Source of the DNA: Roridomyces roridus
Lineage: Eukaryota; Basidiomycota; Agaricomycetes; Agaricales; Mycenaceae
DNA length: 64,000 nucleotides
Assembly: GCA_029378245.1 (NCBI GenBank)
Contig: JARKIF010000021.1
Coordinates: forward strand, 558,001 to 622,000
Reading direction: 5' to 3'
In this document: in pieces, positions 48,012 through 58,068 of the stretch
How the letters are laid out: every line of letters begins with the position of its first letter
Numbering within the stretch: the stretch's first letter is position 1
Notes under the pieces: model-generated
Seen by the model: the letters and a program-made list of their open reading frames with translations, nothing else
Told to the model about the DNA's origin: nothing
Databases searched by the model: none
Program-made: the position numbers and the translations under genes

Positions 48012-51000
48012 ATGGGCCCCGACACCATGACTTCCGTCGATCTGGACTCTTCATCCTCCCGTGCCCGTCTGCCCGTCCTGGCTCAGGACGGCAGCAACTT
48101 CACCCTCTGGCAGCCTCAACTCAAGTCGCATATCATCGGCTTGGGTAAGGCCCGTTACTTCGACGGACGAGCTATCAAGCCCGTTGCCCCCGCTGCGCTC
48201 ACTGGCCTCGCCGCCACCGACTCCACCGCTCGCGCCCAGTACGACAAGGATGTGGCTGACTTCCACGACGCCATGGACGACTGGGCGATCAACAACGAGA
48301 AACTCCGCTCGCTCCTCTTCACCACCATTCATGAGACTCACAAGATTCGTATTCTGACCTTGGAGTCCGCTCGTGACTGCTGGGAAATCCTCTGCAAGCT
48401 GTACGAGAACCAGGGTGACTTGTACGCCCAGGCCATCGTGCAGCGTATGCACCAGCTGAAGTGCGACGAATCGGAGCGTGACCCCCGGGCTAAGCTCGAC
48501 GAGCTAGACCGTCTCATCGCCGACTACGCCGGCGCCGGGGGTACCCTTGTTGACGCGGAAAAGAAGAGCATCGTCTTGCATCTTCTTCCGTCGAATTGGG
48601 CGCAGAACGTTCGTAACATCTTGTCGAACGCCGACACCGCCAAACAGATGGCCAGTCTCATGAACCCATCTGTTCCTCCTCCCACCTTCACTGCCGACAT
48701 GCTCATCCTCTCCATTCGCAATCTGGCGGTCACGGAGAACGTCCTCAACCCGAGCGTTCCTCCTGCCGTTGGTGCTGCCCTTGTCGCAGGTCCCAACGAC
48801 GTCTGCGATAATTGTGGCAGCAAGGGGCATTATCGGCGCGACTGCTGGTTGAAAGGTGGAGGGAAGGAAGGTCAGCGTCCCTCCAATTGGCGTGGGAAAC
48901 GCGGCGGTGGTGGAAACGGGAATGGGAAGGGCAAAAAGGAGAAGGATAAGAAGCAGAAGGGAGGCAATGGCAATCCCTACAGCGGCAGCGGCAACGCGAC
49001 CCACTTCGCGTACGCTTTCGCGACCACTCACGTCGCCACCGACTTCACCAAGATGGAGGAGTCCGGTGTTGTAGCTCGCGGCTTTACCCTCTTGGTCGAC
49101 TCTGGCGCGAACAACCACTACTGTCCTTCACGCGACCGTTTCATCGACTTCAAAGACGGTCCCCAAATCCCCATTCGCTCCGCCGACAATCGCACCTTCT
49201 ACGCAAAAGGTAGCGGTAACGTCCCCGTCACCGTTCTTCATCGAGGCCGGCGCATCGAAATCCTACTCACCGATGTGCTGTACGCCCCCGAGATGCCGCT
49301 CGCGCTGATTTCGGTCAGTCGTCTGACGAAGGCTAAGTTTGCGGTGAATTTCGATGAGAAGGGTGCTCACGTTCTCGATCCCGAGAAACGCGAGGCGTTC
49401 GTCGTGCAGGAGCGTCACGGACTGTACCCCATTTTGGAGGTCCACGGCTCGAAAACCCCCGTTCCCAAACCTACCCCCATACCCGATGGTGCGGCGTTCG
49501 CAACGATGTCGCTCCACGAGTTTCACTGTCGGATGGGCCACGCCGACGTGAACGCGCTCAAGCGCATGGTGAAGGACGAACTCGTCACTGGCGTCACTCT
49601 GACTGCTGACGAGGCGGGATTTTGCAAAGGCTGTGCCATGGGCCAGCTCAAGCACGAGCCTTTCCCAGATAAACGCTCAAGCCCGCCGTCCCAAAAGTTC
49701 GGCGAGCGTATCGAAAGCGATATCTGGGGACCTTCCCCAGTCCAGTCGTTGGGAGGTAAAACCTTCTTCATCGTCTTCCTCGACGACGCGTCGGACGAAG
49801 TGGTCGTTACGGGACTGCATCGAAAGTCGGACGCTTTTGAGGCGTATCGTCATTTCGAAGCTTGGGCTAAAAGTCATCGTGGGGTTGTCGCCATCGTCGA
49901 ATTCGGGACCGACAACGCCGGGGAGCTCACTAGCCACGAGATAGAAACTCATCTCAAGGAGCAGGGGACTCACCATCATCTCACTGTGCATCATTCGTCT
50001 TCCCAAAATGGTGCAGCAGAGCGCGTTCTCCAAACGCTGCTCGCGCACGGGCGAAAGATGCTCTATCACGCGAGTCTCCCTCGCAACCTGTGGCTGGAGG
50101 CCGTGTCCCACGCAGCCTGGCTTCGCAATCGCACTGAGACGGCGAAGACCAAGGGCGCGACACCGCATACGCGAGCCACAGGCAAAAAGCCCGACTTATC
50201 CCTATTGCGTCGATTCGGCGCGAACATGTGGGTGAAGGAGGAAGGGGCATTGAAGGTTAATCTACAGGCAAAGCCATGCCGGTGGATTGGGGTTGACGCG
50301 CACGCAAAGGGTTACAGAATCTATTGGCCCGAGCTACACAAAATTACAGTGGAGCGTAACGTGTGGTTTGAGGGGGAGCCTGACGAGACCATCTTTCCGG
50401 TCGACGACAGCGTCCAGATCGAGGGGGAGTTGGCCGGTACAAACGCTCCGGACGCTCAAAAGTCTACTCCATCGGTCAGTACTCCCTCAAACACCCTCAG
50501 CGCAGATGACGCACCTAAAACCCCCGTCCAACGACCATCCAATCCTCCATTCACACCCCCGAGTCCTATGAGCCCACTCACTCCGTCTGACGACGAGAGC
50601 AGCCGGCCGCAGCGTGTACGCAAGCCGGGCCAATGGCTCAAGGACATCGCTGCCGGTAAAGGTGAAGCTCAATCCAAAATCCCTCCGAGCGTCATCCCAG
50701 ACACACCAGTCGCGAATATTGCTGTCGCAGATTGGTTTGGTGAAGCCGTCGCCATGATGGCTGGTTTGCCCGGAGTAGACGAGTTGACGGCGCAGGCTAC
50801 AATGCCAGGTGATGCGCCGACTGTACGCGAGGCGAAGAGTGGAAGCGAGAGTGAAGAGTGGAAGAAGGCGATGGAAGAAGAAGTACGGAAATTGGAGGCA
50901 CGTGGCACGTGGGAGCTTACCAAGCGCCCGCCAGGCGCTAACGTCCTTCCTTCCTCTTTCGTCCTACGTCGCAAACGCGATGAGGACAACCTCGTCAAGG

Positions 51001-52352
51001 AGCACAAGGCCCGTCTCGTCGCTGGCGGCAACCATCAAGTCCATGGCGTCGACTTCAATCAAACGGCCGCTCCCACCATGTCACAAACCTCTTTCCGCTT
51101 CCTACTCGCACTCGCAGCCAAGCACGATCTCGAGGCCGAAAATATCGACTTCTCCAGCGCGTACATCAACGCCGACCTCGATGAGAAGATCTTCATGCGG
51201 CAGCCACCGGGATTCGAGCGTGCCGGCCAGGAGGATCTCGTGTGCCAACTCAAAAAGGCAATTTACGGGCTGAAGCAGGCGGGGAGGCAGTGGTACAAGA
51301 AGGTGAAGGAGTTGTTGGTGGACCAGTTGGGATTCACGAGGTGCGCAGCCGACCCATGCGTTTTCTATCTATTCGCAGACGGCATCGGAATTATCGTCGG
51401 CATTCATGTCGATGATTCCATCCTCCTCTCCAACTCGAAGCGGGCGTGTGCGGGTCTCAAACGCGAGATTGGGGCGAGGTACAAGATCACCGACCTCGGC
51501 CCTGTACGCTGGCTTCTCGGATTCGAGATTCGTCGCGACCGAGCAGCACGCACCATCACCATGTCGCAAGCGGCGTATATCGACACTCTCGCCGAGCGCT
51601 TCAACATGAAGGATGCCCACCCACTCACTATTCCACTCGACCCCCACGCCGACATCTTTACCGAGAGCGCGAACGAGGCGTCCATCGACGTACCGTACCC
51701 GCAGCTCATCGGGTCGCTCATCTACGCGGCCATCGGCACTCGCTTCGACATCGCATTCGCCACGTCCACCCTCTCCCGTTTCATGGCTACACCTCGCGCC
51801 ATCCACTGGGAGGCTGCGAAACGCGTCCTGCGATACCTCATCGGTACCAAAGACCTGGTGCTAACATTCGGCACTGACAATACAGGTCTCGTTACTTACT
51901 CGGACGCCGACCACGCCTCACAACCCCACCGCCACTCCATCTCCGGCCTCGCCTTTGTCTTCGACGGCGCTGCCATCGCTTGGTCATCGCGCAAGCAGCC
52001 ACTCATCGCCCTTTCGTCCACCGAGGCCGAATACATCGCCGCCGCCGACGCTACTCGCGAACTCGTTTGGCTTCGCAGGCTCATCTCCGAGCTTGACGAC
52101 CTCCTCACTGCGCCGACGACCGTGTTCTGCGACAACCAGAGCACCATTGCTCTCGCGAACAGCGGGCTCATGAACGCGCAGACGAAGCATATCGACATTC
52201 GGTATCGCTACGTACACGAGGCCATCGAAGACGGCACGGCATCCCTCTCCTACGTCAACACCAACGAGCAAGCCGCGGACATTTTCACCAAGGCCCTTCC
52301 CCGAGCGAAGGTGGAATACTTCCGCCACCTCTTGGGCCTCCGTGCGACTTGA
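48012..52352 (+). CDS. gag-pol: copia gag-pol polyprotein (element 2), 1446 aa
   Basis: One uninterrupted frame. Gag domain with LWQPQLKSHIIGLGK and the copia-type WEILCKLYENQ...KCDESERDP; zinc knuckle CDNCGSKGHYRRDC at ~264-277; protease LVDSGANNHY at ~362; GAG-pre-integrase EFHCRMGHAD...CKGCAMGQ (~501-540); integrase DIWGP (~569), GTDNAGEL (~631), NGAAERV (~665); reverse transcriptase IDFSSAYINADLDE (~1045) and catalytic IHVDDS (~1130); RNase H YSDADHAS (~1295), TEAEYIA, DNQSTIAL (~1373). The first ATG overlaps the candidate primer-binding site, so translation may begin at the next Met (48027, MTSVDLDSS). No lesion found. Confidence 0.95.
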   Translation: MGPDTMTSVDLDSSSSRARLPVLAQDGSNFTLWQPQLKSHIIGLGKARYFDGRAIKPVAPAALTGLAATDSTARAQYDKDVADFHDAMDDWAINNEKLRSLLFTTIHETHKIRILTLESARDCWEILCKLYENQGDLYAQAIVQRMHQLKCDESERDPRAKLDELDRLIADYAGAGGTLVDAEKKSIVLHLLPSNWAQNVRNILSNADTAKQMASLMNPSVPPPTFTADMLILSIRNLAVTENVLNPSVPPAVGAALVAGPNDVCDNCGSKGHYRRDCWLKGGGKEGQRPSNWRGKRGGGGNGNGKGKKEKDKKQKGGNGNPYSGSGNATHFAYAFATTHVATDFTKMEESGVVARGFTLLVDSGANNHYCPSRDRFIDFKDGPQIPIRSADNRTFYAKGSGNVPVTVLHRGRRIEILLTDVLYAPEMPLALISVSRLTKAKFAVNFDEKGAHVLDPEKREAFVVQERHGLYPILEVHGSKTPVPKPTPIPDGAAFATMSLHEFHCRMGHADVNALKRMVKDELVTGVTLTADEAGFCKGCAMGQLKHEPFPDKRSSPPSQKFGERIESDIWGPSPVQSLGGKTFFIVFLDDASDEVVVTGLHRKSDAFEAYRHFEAWAKSHRGVVAIVEFGTDNAGELTSHEIETHLKEQGTHHHLTVHHSSSQNGAAERVLQTLLAHGRKMLYHASLPRNLWLEAVSHAAWLRNRTETAKTKGATPHTRATGKKPDLSLLRRFGANMWVKEEGALKVNLQAKPCRWIGVDAHAKGYRIYWPELHKITVERNVWFEGEPDETIFPVDDSVQIEGELAGTNAPDAQKSTPSVSTPSNTLSADDAPKTPVQRPSNPPFTPPSPMSPLTPSDDESSRPQRVRKPGQWLKDIAAGKGEAQSKIPPSVIPDTPVANIAVADWFGEAVAMMAGLPGVDELTAQATMPGDAPTVREAKSGSESEEWKKAMEEEVRKLEARGTWELTKRPPGANVLPSSFVLRRKRDEDNLVKEHKARLVAGGNHQVHGVDFNQTAAPTMSQTSFRFLLALAAKHDLEAENIDFSSAYINADLDEKIFMRQPPGFERAGQEDLVCQLKKAIYGLKQAGRQWYKKVKELLVDQLGFTRCAADPCVFYLFADGIGIIVGIHVDDSILLSNSKRACAGLKREIGARYKITDLGPVRWLLGFEIRRDRAARTITMSQAAYIDTLAERFNMKDAHPLTIPLDPHADIFTESANEASIDVPYPQLIGSLIYAAIGTRFDIAFATSTLSRFMATPRAIHWEAAKRVLRYLIGTKDLVLTFGTDNTGLVTYSDADHASQPHRHSISGLAFVFDGAAIAWSSRKQPLIALSSTEAEYIAAADATRELVWLRRLISELDDLLTAPTTVFCDNQSTIALANSGLMNAQTKHIDIRYRYVHEAIEDGTASLSYVNTNEQAADIFTKALPRAKVEYFRHLLGLRAT

Positions 52353-52359
52353 GGGGGAG

Positions 52360-52729
52360 TGTTAGAATTCCAGGTTAGGCAAGTGTGCAGCGGAGGAGCG
52401 CATGCGCGCGTGATGGCGGGTCATTTTATTCCGGTTCCTTATATACATGCTACTTACATTTCCAGCGCTTCGTTCTGCCCATCTGCGAACGAAGCGTACG
52501 TCTCTTATATTTACTTTCTCTTATTGAGTACTTATGCCCACCTAGTAATACAGATCGTATTATCTAGGTACTTGTATACATTGGTTCTGCCCATCTGCGA
52601 ACGAAGCTAATACGGATCGTATTATCTAGATCCCGCGCATCGACGGGACTCTCGGACTAGCATCGTCTAGGTCGACATTTTACCCACATCGGGTTTCCCT
52701 CACTGCGCCGTTCGTATATATCTTTGACA
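52360..52729 (+). repeat. 3' LTR of copia element 2
   Basis: 370 bp, differs from the 5' LTR at two bases; includes the same hairpin and internal repeats. Confidence 0.95.
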
Positions 52730-55070
52730 AGTCGGTCAATCGGGAAACCACTCACCAGCTCGAACGGCCGAGACACCCGGACGTATCAAAGACAGGTCTT
52801 GAAGACAGAATGGGTCCCTATAAAATTGCGGAGGTGCGCACCTTGTGTTCCCTTTAGACTCTAGAGACGGACTTACCGGGAAGTGGAGGGGGGAGAAGGA
52901 AAGACGAGGTTTGCAAGTCCTCGAAACGGTGGGTCAATTTATAACCTGATATGAGCGAGCTAGCCCACTTATCCATGACAGGGACATGGTAAATAGCCAC
53001 CCACCGGCCAGGTATGGAGATATTCAACCTGTGATTCGGGGGTGGCCACTCGTGCCAAACTGTCTGGCCACACCTGGCGCGATAAGGGATTATTCGTCTG
53101 GCCCCACGCCAGGCTAGGATACGGGGCCATGTTTGCCAGAGAATGGGATTGGTGGGAAAGGTTGTAAATTCTAGCCAAGGGGTACCCGCCAGGAGATGCC
53201 GAGACACAGCCTCATAGGTAGGGTAGGGTCCGGGGGTCCTTAATCCACTTTTCTGACTCTTGTTCAGAATCATTCAAAAACACTTTTGGGACACTCTTCG
53301 AGAAAAAATATTTTTTGATGGGAACATTGGTGCCAACAGTGATTTTTGAACCCAGTCAGAGGTTTCGTTTTTGGCTGGGAACATGGATTCTAATGTCCGT
53401 TCAACGTTCCTGCACTAGCCATGGCACCCAGGTGGCGGATCGAGAGAATTCATGATCTCCCAGTCACGTTTCTCAGCCATCAATCACGTGAGTTTCCTTA
53501 TGGGGCTCGGCTAATAGGTAGGTAGGGTGTCGGGGGTCCTTAGTTCACTTTTCCGACCCTGTGTATAATTTTTTAAGGGTGTCTACCCCTTGATTCTAGC
53601 TGGCCACTGGGGTACCCAGATTTCGCAAAACGCAGTGATCGGTGGGAGAAAAAGGCGGGGATGCCGATGCCGCTGGTATCGCAATGAGATTGCAATCTCT
53701 CAAGTCCGAGACAGCGAGGCTTCCCGACGGCTTGCTCTTGTATAGAGAGACAGAGACATGGTGGTGGGCAGGAGCAGGTTGGGAGCAGGTCGGGAAACGT
53801 AGACGTCAATGATCCGATGCCAATGATCCGACAAAAGACAATGACAAATTCGGGCGGAGTTCAAATCTGGGGTTTCGAATTTTCAACCCATCTGTGTAAC
53901 TCTCGTGTATGTATCTCTCACACGAGTCACAACCTGTCGTACGTTGTTTGCCCCCACCGGGCCCACCCACTGTGATTCTTGAAAACGGACTGGATCTCAA
54001 CTGGACCTCGCTCGACTTGGGGCTACGTTCATAATACATGGGAGATCGGCGGCTCATCTTTTTCCATCCGTGGTTGACGTTGCCAGATAATCCTAGCAGG
54101 CATGCAATCCATGCAGCTTGAGTCGGGACTGCGGTAGTCTCACGTAGCCAGACCTTCGACTGGTTGACGTTACAAGTAAGTAACCAGTGAAGGTCTGATT
54201 GCAAACACGCCCCCGATGGCTGCCAACCAGGAGATGACGTTTCAATTCAGTTTTTGACGTGATGGTGAGTTGCCGAGCCTTCGGCCATGTGTTTCTGCTC
54301 GGATTTTGGCTGCGTAAAATCATGGGTAGGTAGCTACACATACACTATGTTATCTGCGAAGAAACGACGCGAAATGGTGCTGTGGATGAGGCGCGGCGAG
54401 AGCGCGACGCCCAGATCAATGACATTGTTTGTCAAATCACTACGTCATCTCGCAGTTGCCCACCAGCAGGGCGCGATTGACACTAGACTAGGACTGCGGG
54501 CACGAGCAGGGTGTGCTTGTGAGCACCGAACAGCAACTGTTTGTTTGCCTGAAGTCGTCTAGGCAATGCCAGAACAAAAGAATCAGCTTCTTACCTCTCA
54601 CTAGTGGGGTTCATCACGGGTATGCGGGTTCACCCGCCGGTTTGCCCCAGGGGTACGGCGGGTACAGGTACGGGTACGGGTTGGAGGTTGGCGCAACCCG
54701 TACAACCCGCGGGTCATTTGGCATACTGCGTGCCGCTTCGCCGACAGTTGATTTGTGATCGCAACCGTGGTCGGACCGTTGGCAATCACTTGGCAAGCCT
54801 GCCGGGGCTGTTCTTCAATCCAAATTGGCTGGCCGTTGCATTGAGGGTTCAATTCAGGCCAATCCCAAGTCATTTGTCAGCACCTAGGGCTACTTAAGTC
54901 GGGTTCTAATCGGCAACGAACAAGGCGACCAAGCGAAGAGCAAGAGACAAGACTCAAGAGGTAGAGCAAGTCCTAGGGAGAATAGACTAGATTTGTCTAC
55001 AGTACCGAGACTGTAGATGGGTATATATAATACATGATCGAATTATGTACCAGGGGAAGGAGCTTGTAAA
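52730..55070. other. repeat-bearing, gene-poor stretch
   Basis: No supported gene. A 48-bp segment at 53215-53262 recurs at 53514-53562 (TAGGTAGGGT...CGGGGGTCCTTA). A perfect inverted repeat GTACGGGTTG/CAACCCGTAC lies at 54674-54703 in a GGGTAC-rich patch. A CTCGCTCGACTTGGGG motif near 54008 resembles the dispersed repeat at 20.8 and 26.2 kb. The many open frames are short and unrelated to any family I know. Confidence 0.4.
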
Positions 55071-55457
55071 ATGAACTGAATAAAAGTCTAGGAGAGGGGA
55101 CAGAATATGATGACTAGCTACTGCCTTTATATTGTGAGGAATAACTCTATGATGCTACACTAATTGTCCTGGCTTCCAACATGCACTATCAGTGCCTTTG
55201 TTGTCTCCTGTTGTCGTGTTTACATTGTGTTCTCCATAGAAGCCTGTCATGGTCTGACAGTTCACTGATCGAAAACTCCTTCCCTGATCCACACTGTCGT
55301 TCATAAATATAAAATGGATCCCACGTCCTTAAATAGTGTCTTCCTCGGCTTCTTCCTCAATCCGATCAAGACGGGGTTCCCTTTAACGCTGGACAGCACC
55401 AATGTATATCGGGTTTATTTGGTGTTGTCACGTGCGCAAATAGTTCAGCACGTGACA
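55071..55457. repeat. ~400-bp direct repeat, left copy
   Basis: Begins AGCTTGTAAAATGAACTG and ends CGTGACA. It matches 55925-56329 over its whole length with scattered substitutions and a few small indels. The ends (TGTAAAATG...GTGACA) look LTR-like, but no clear target duplication was found. Confidence 0.7.
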
Positions 55458-55531
55458 GGCATTCAAAGTTGTCAATTGATTTAAAGCTTCTTTAAAGCAG
55501 CAGCCAGGCATCTGGATCTGAAAGGAGAAGG

Positions 55532-55812
55532 TGTAGAAAATGAAGATATATGTATGCATGGATGGGGGTACCCGGTAAAGTTCTATTGCTCAAGGTGTGA
55601 ATACATGCTCGTGCTTATACCTTTTCAGTAGCTAAGTTACCGTAGATAGAGATGAGGTACATAGCCAAGTACCATGGCAAACGAACCACCCAGTGGCGTT
55701 TGTGACACGTTTCATCACCACAAGACGCTACTCGTGTGATCGCTACGAGACAGTTGCATGCACTGCCCATCCTCTTCGCTCTGGCTTGCCTCGCACTATG
55801 ACAACTCCAACA
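55532..55812 (-). mobile_element. solo LTR related to copia element 1
   Basis: The minus strand matches the 280-bp LTR of element 1 from end to end (TGT...ACA), with many substitutions. It is flanked by a perfect 5-bp duplication GAAGG (55527-55531 and 55813-55817). No internal element remains, so it arose by LTR-LTR recombination. It is inserted between the two ~400-bp direct repeats. Confidence 0.85.
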
Positions 55813-55924
55813 GAAGGGAGGTAGCACTGGAAAGAAACAGAAACAGTGGTTCACTGTCACGACAAGACTTGTTTCATGCGTCCAACAGCGGTAAGATGCT
55901 GTGGATTGGGTAGTGCGCTACTAA

Positions 55925-56329
55925 AGCTCGTAAAATGAACTGAATAAAAGTCTAGGAGAGGGTACAGAATACGACGACTAGCTACTGCTTTTATACTATG
56001 AGGGATAGATCTACGATGCTACACTAATTGTCCTGGCTTCCGACATGCACTATTGTCCTGCACCTTTGTCATCTCCTATTGTCATGTCTACACCGTGTTC
56101 TTCATAGAAGCCTGTCATGATCTGACAGTTCACTGATGGAAAACTCCTTCCCTCATCCACGCTGTCGTTCATAAATATGAAACTGTCCCACGTCTTTAAA
56201 TAATGTCTTCTTCGGCTTCTTCCTCAATCCGATCGAGACGGGGTTCCCATGACTTTAACGCTGTACAGCGCCAATGTATATCGGGTTTATTTGGCGTTGT
56301 CACGTGCGCAAATAGGTCAGCGCGTGACA
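55925..56329. repeat. ~400-bp direct repeat, right copy
   Basis: Partner of 55071-55457. Without the solo LTR the two copies would be only about 180 bp apart, like a miniature LTR element (TRIM) or a local duplication. Confidence 0.7.
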
Positions 56330-58068
56330 TTCACAGCAGAAACAGTAAGGAGCCCACAGTCAATGATGTGGAGACGGTGGCAGCGGAATGAATTGATTCC
56401 TGGTAGGCAGGTGGGATTAAATAAAATCAGACCAAACCAACTAATAGTCCGGGGATAGCGGGTGATGTCATGAGACCAGCATTTGCTGACTGATCCGGTG
56501 ATCCACCATCACTACCATCAGTCCCTGATCATGAGATCCGTTATCATCAACAATATATGTTCGGTTTACGCATGACAGTCCTTCTATGAGAGATGGATGT
56601 CGCATGCCAAAGTGTGATCCCGAATGATCCACTGCATAATCCTGATGTTGACATTTTCTCCACATATGTGAAATACTTGTTCTGTCCATCTTCATAAGAA
56701 CAATTTTATAACACGACAATGGAGACCCATATCCTCTTCCTCCCATGTCACGGACATCATGATTTGTGTCCCTGTACACAGCCTGGGTTCAGAGGGTCTA
56801 CATATCTGTAGACTTGAAGATCCGAGGAGTGTTTGAACTCTAGAGAATGAATTGAAAATGATTTAGTCATTTTTGAGTTGTTTTGGAATCTGCAGGCATG
56901 GCAAGTATGATTGACCGCGGTGGACAAAAATCATTTTGTTTTTTCACAGCCTGCTTTTTTTGCTCAACCTCCTAGATTGATGTATTTCTTCAAAGATCTA
57001 TGTATTTTCACATAAATCCTCAAATCTCTGGGCCTTTTTTGTGTACTCACACATTTTTTCCACAGAGACATCAGAGAAACCCGTGAATCTGTGTAGATTG
57101 ATGGGTTGCATGAAAACACGCAGATCTTCAACAATCATCACCATGTGTTTTTTCTTCTGAGGGGCCTCTTTATTTTGTAATATACCAACGTTAGCCAGAC
57201 TCTGCATCAGGCCGATCTGGTGCCCGATGCCCAGCATCACCTTTCTAAATGTTCACATCAACCCTGCTGCCTGCCTGCCAGGGACATCCATCAGCAAATT
57301 AAAATCATACAGCTGCCGGCTCGGCAAGTCAGAAAAAATAAGAGGCATCAGAATATAGATCTACACCTGCTAGTCTTTTTGTTGTTCACTGACCTTTTTT
57401 TGTTTGAATAGCATCAAAAAAGGAGACAGGCATCAGAAAAAAAAGAGGGGCCATCTTCGAAGATCTTCGAAGATCTTTGATCACAAAGTCATTTTCCCGT
57501 GATGGCTGGGAAAACATGTAGATTCATGGAAATCTATGAAGATTACTGCTCTGGTTGCACAAAAATGGGTCAATACAGAAAAGGACCCCATTTTTGTCCA
57601 CCCCGGACAGTCAAATGGCAAGTGATATGCCATGTCAATCAGTTTGTTCAAATTTGTTGTGATGGACACAAACAACAATGCCTCGGGTAGCCAAACCTAG
57701 AGGTTCAGCAATAATCAGTGCAGATTATCCACTACATTGCGCAGAACAGATATATGCAGGGCACAGGTCTCGGTGACAAGGTGTGTGTAACACATCCCCA
57801 TCCGGCACCATGACGGGGTGATGGGAACCCCCCATCACTTGTGTAATCTAGACATGTGTTATACACGGTTGCAGTGGAAGCAGCACTGCGGGATATCAGA
57901 AAGTTTGTACATATTTGTCCCAAGAGAATGTTTGCATATGTTTGCACTGCCAGCTGGCATCTTCTTCGCTTTCTACCACCACCACCTCTCTTCTGATTTC
58001 TCTGCTTGCAGTGAACTGCTCTCTTGGCTGATTCCACTCCATTGACTAACAGTCTGTAGCTCAGCTTC
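56330..58068. other. AT-richer stretch before the NLR-like gene
   Basis: Base composition becomes visibly AT-richer near 56.8 kb and stays so to 61.1 kb. Minus-strand frames at 56468-56779 and 56998-57240 look somewhat protein-like (VEDLRVFMQPINLHRFTGF) but are unassigned. A short tandem CTTCGAAGATCTTCGAAGAT lies near 57455. A GGTGGACAAAAAT motif occurs at 56918, and a CATTTTTGTCCACC near 57590 is its approximate inverse. Confidence 0.3.

Larger units (their letters stand above)
47638..52729 (+). mobile_element. complete Ty1/copia LTR retrotransposon (element 2)
   Basis: 5,092 bp with two 370-bp LTRs (TGTTAG...TTTGACA), a 5-bp target duplication AGTCG (47633-47637 and 52730-52734), polypurine tract GAGGGGGAG before the 3' LTR (52351-52359) and candidate primer site GGTTATGGGCCCC after the 5' LTR. 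The LTRs differ by two substitutions that I can see (near 47742/52464 and 47846/52575), so it is young but older than element 1. Its protein and LTR sequences are clearly a different lineage from element 1. Confidence 0.95.

Noticed and set aside
48504..49118. 204-codon minus-strand frame inside element 2
   Set aside because: It is the antisense shadow of the GC-rich gag region; the sense frame has all copia motifs.
55615..55860. 81-codon minus-strand frame
   Set aside because: It lies almost wholly in the solo LTR.
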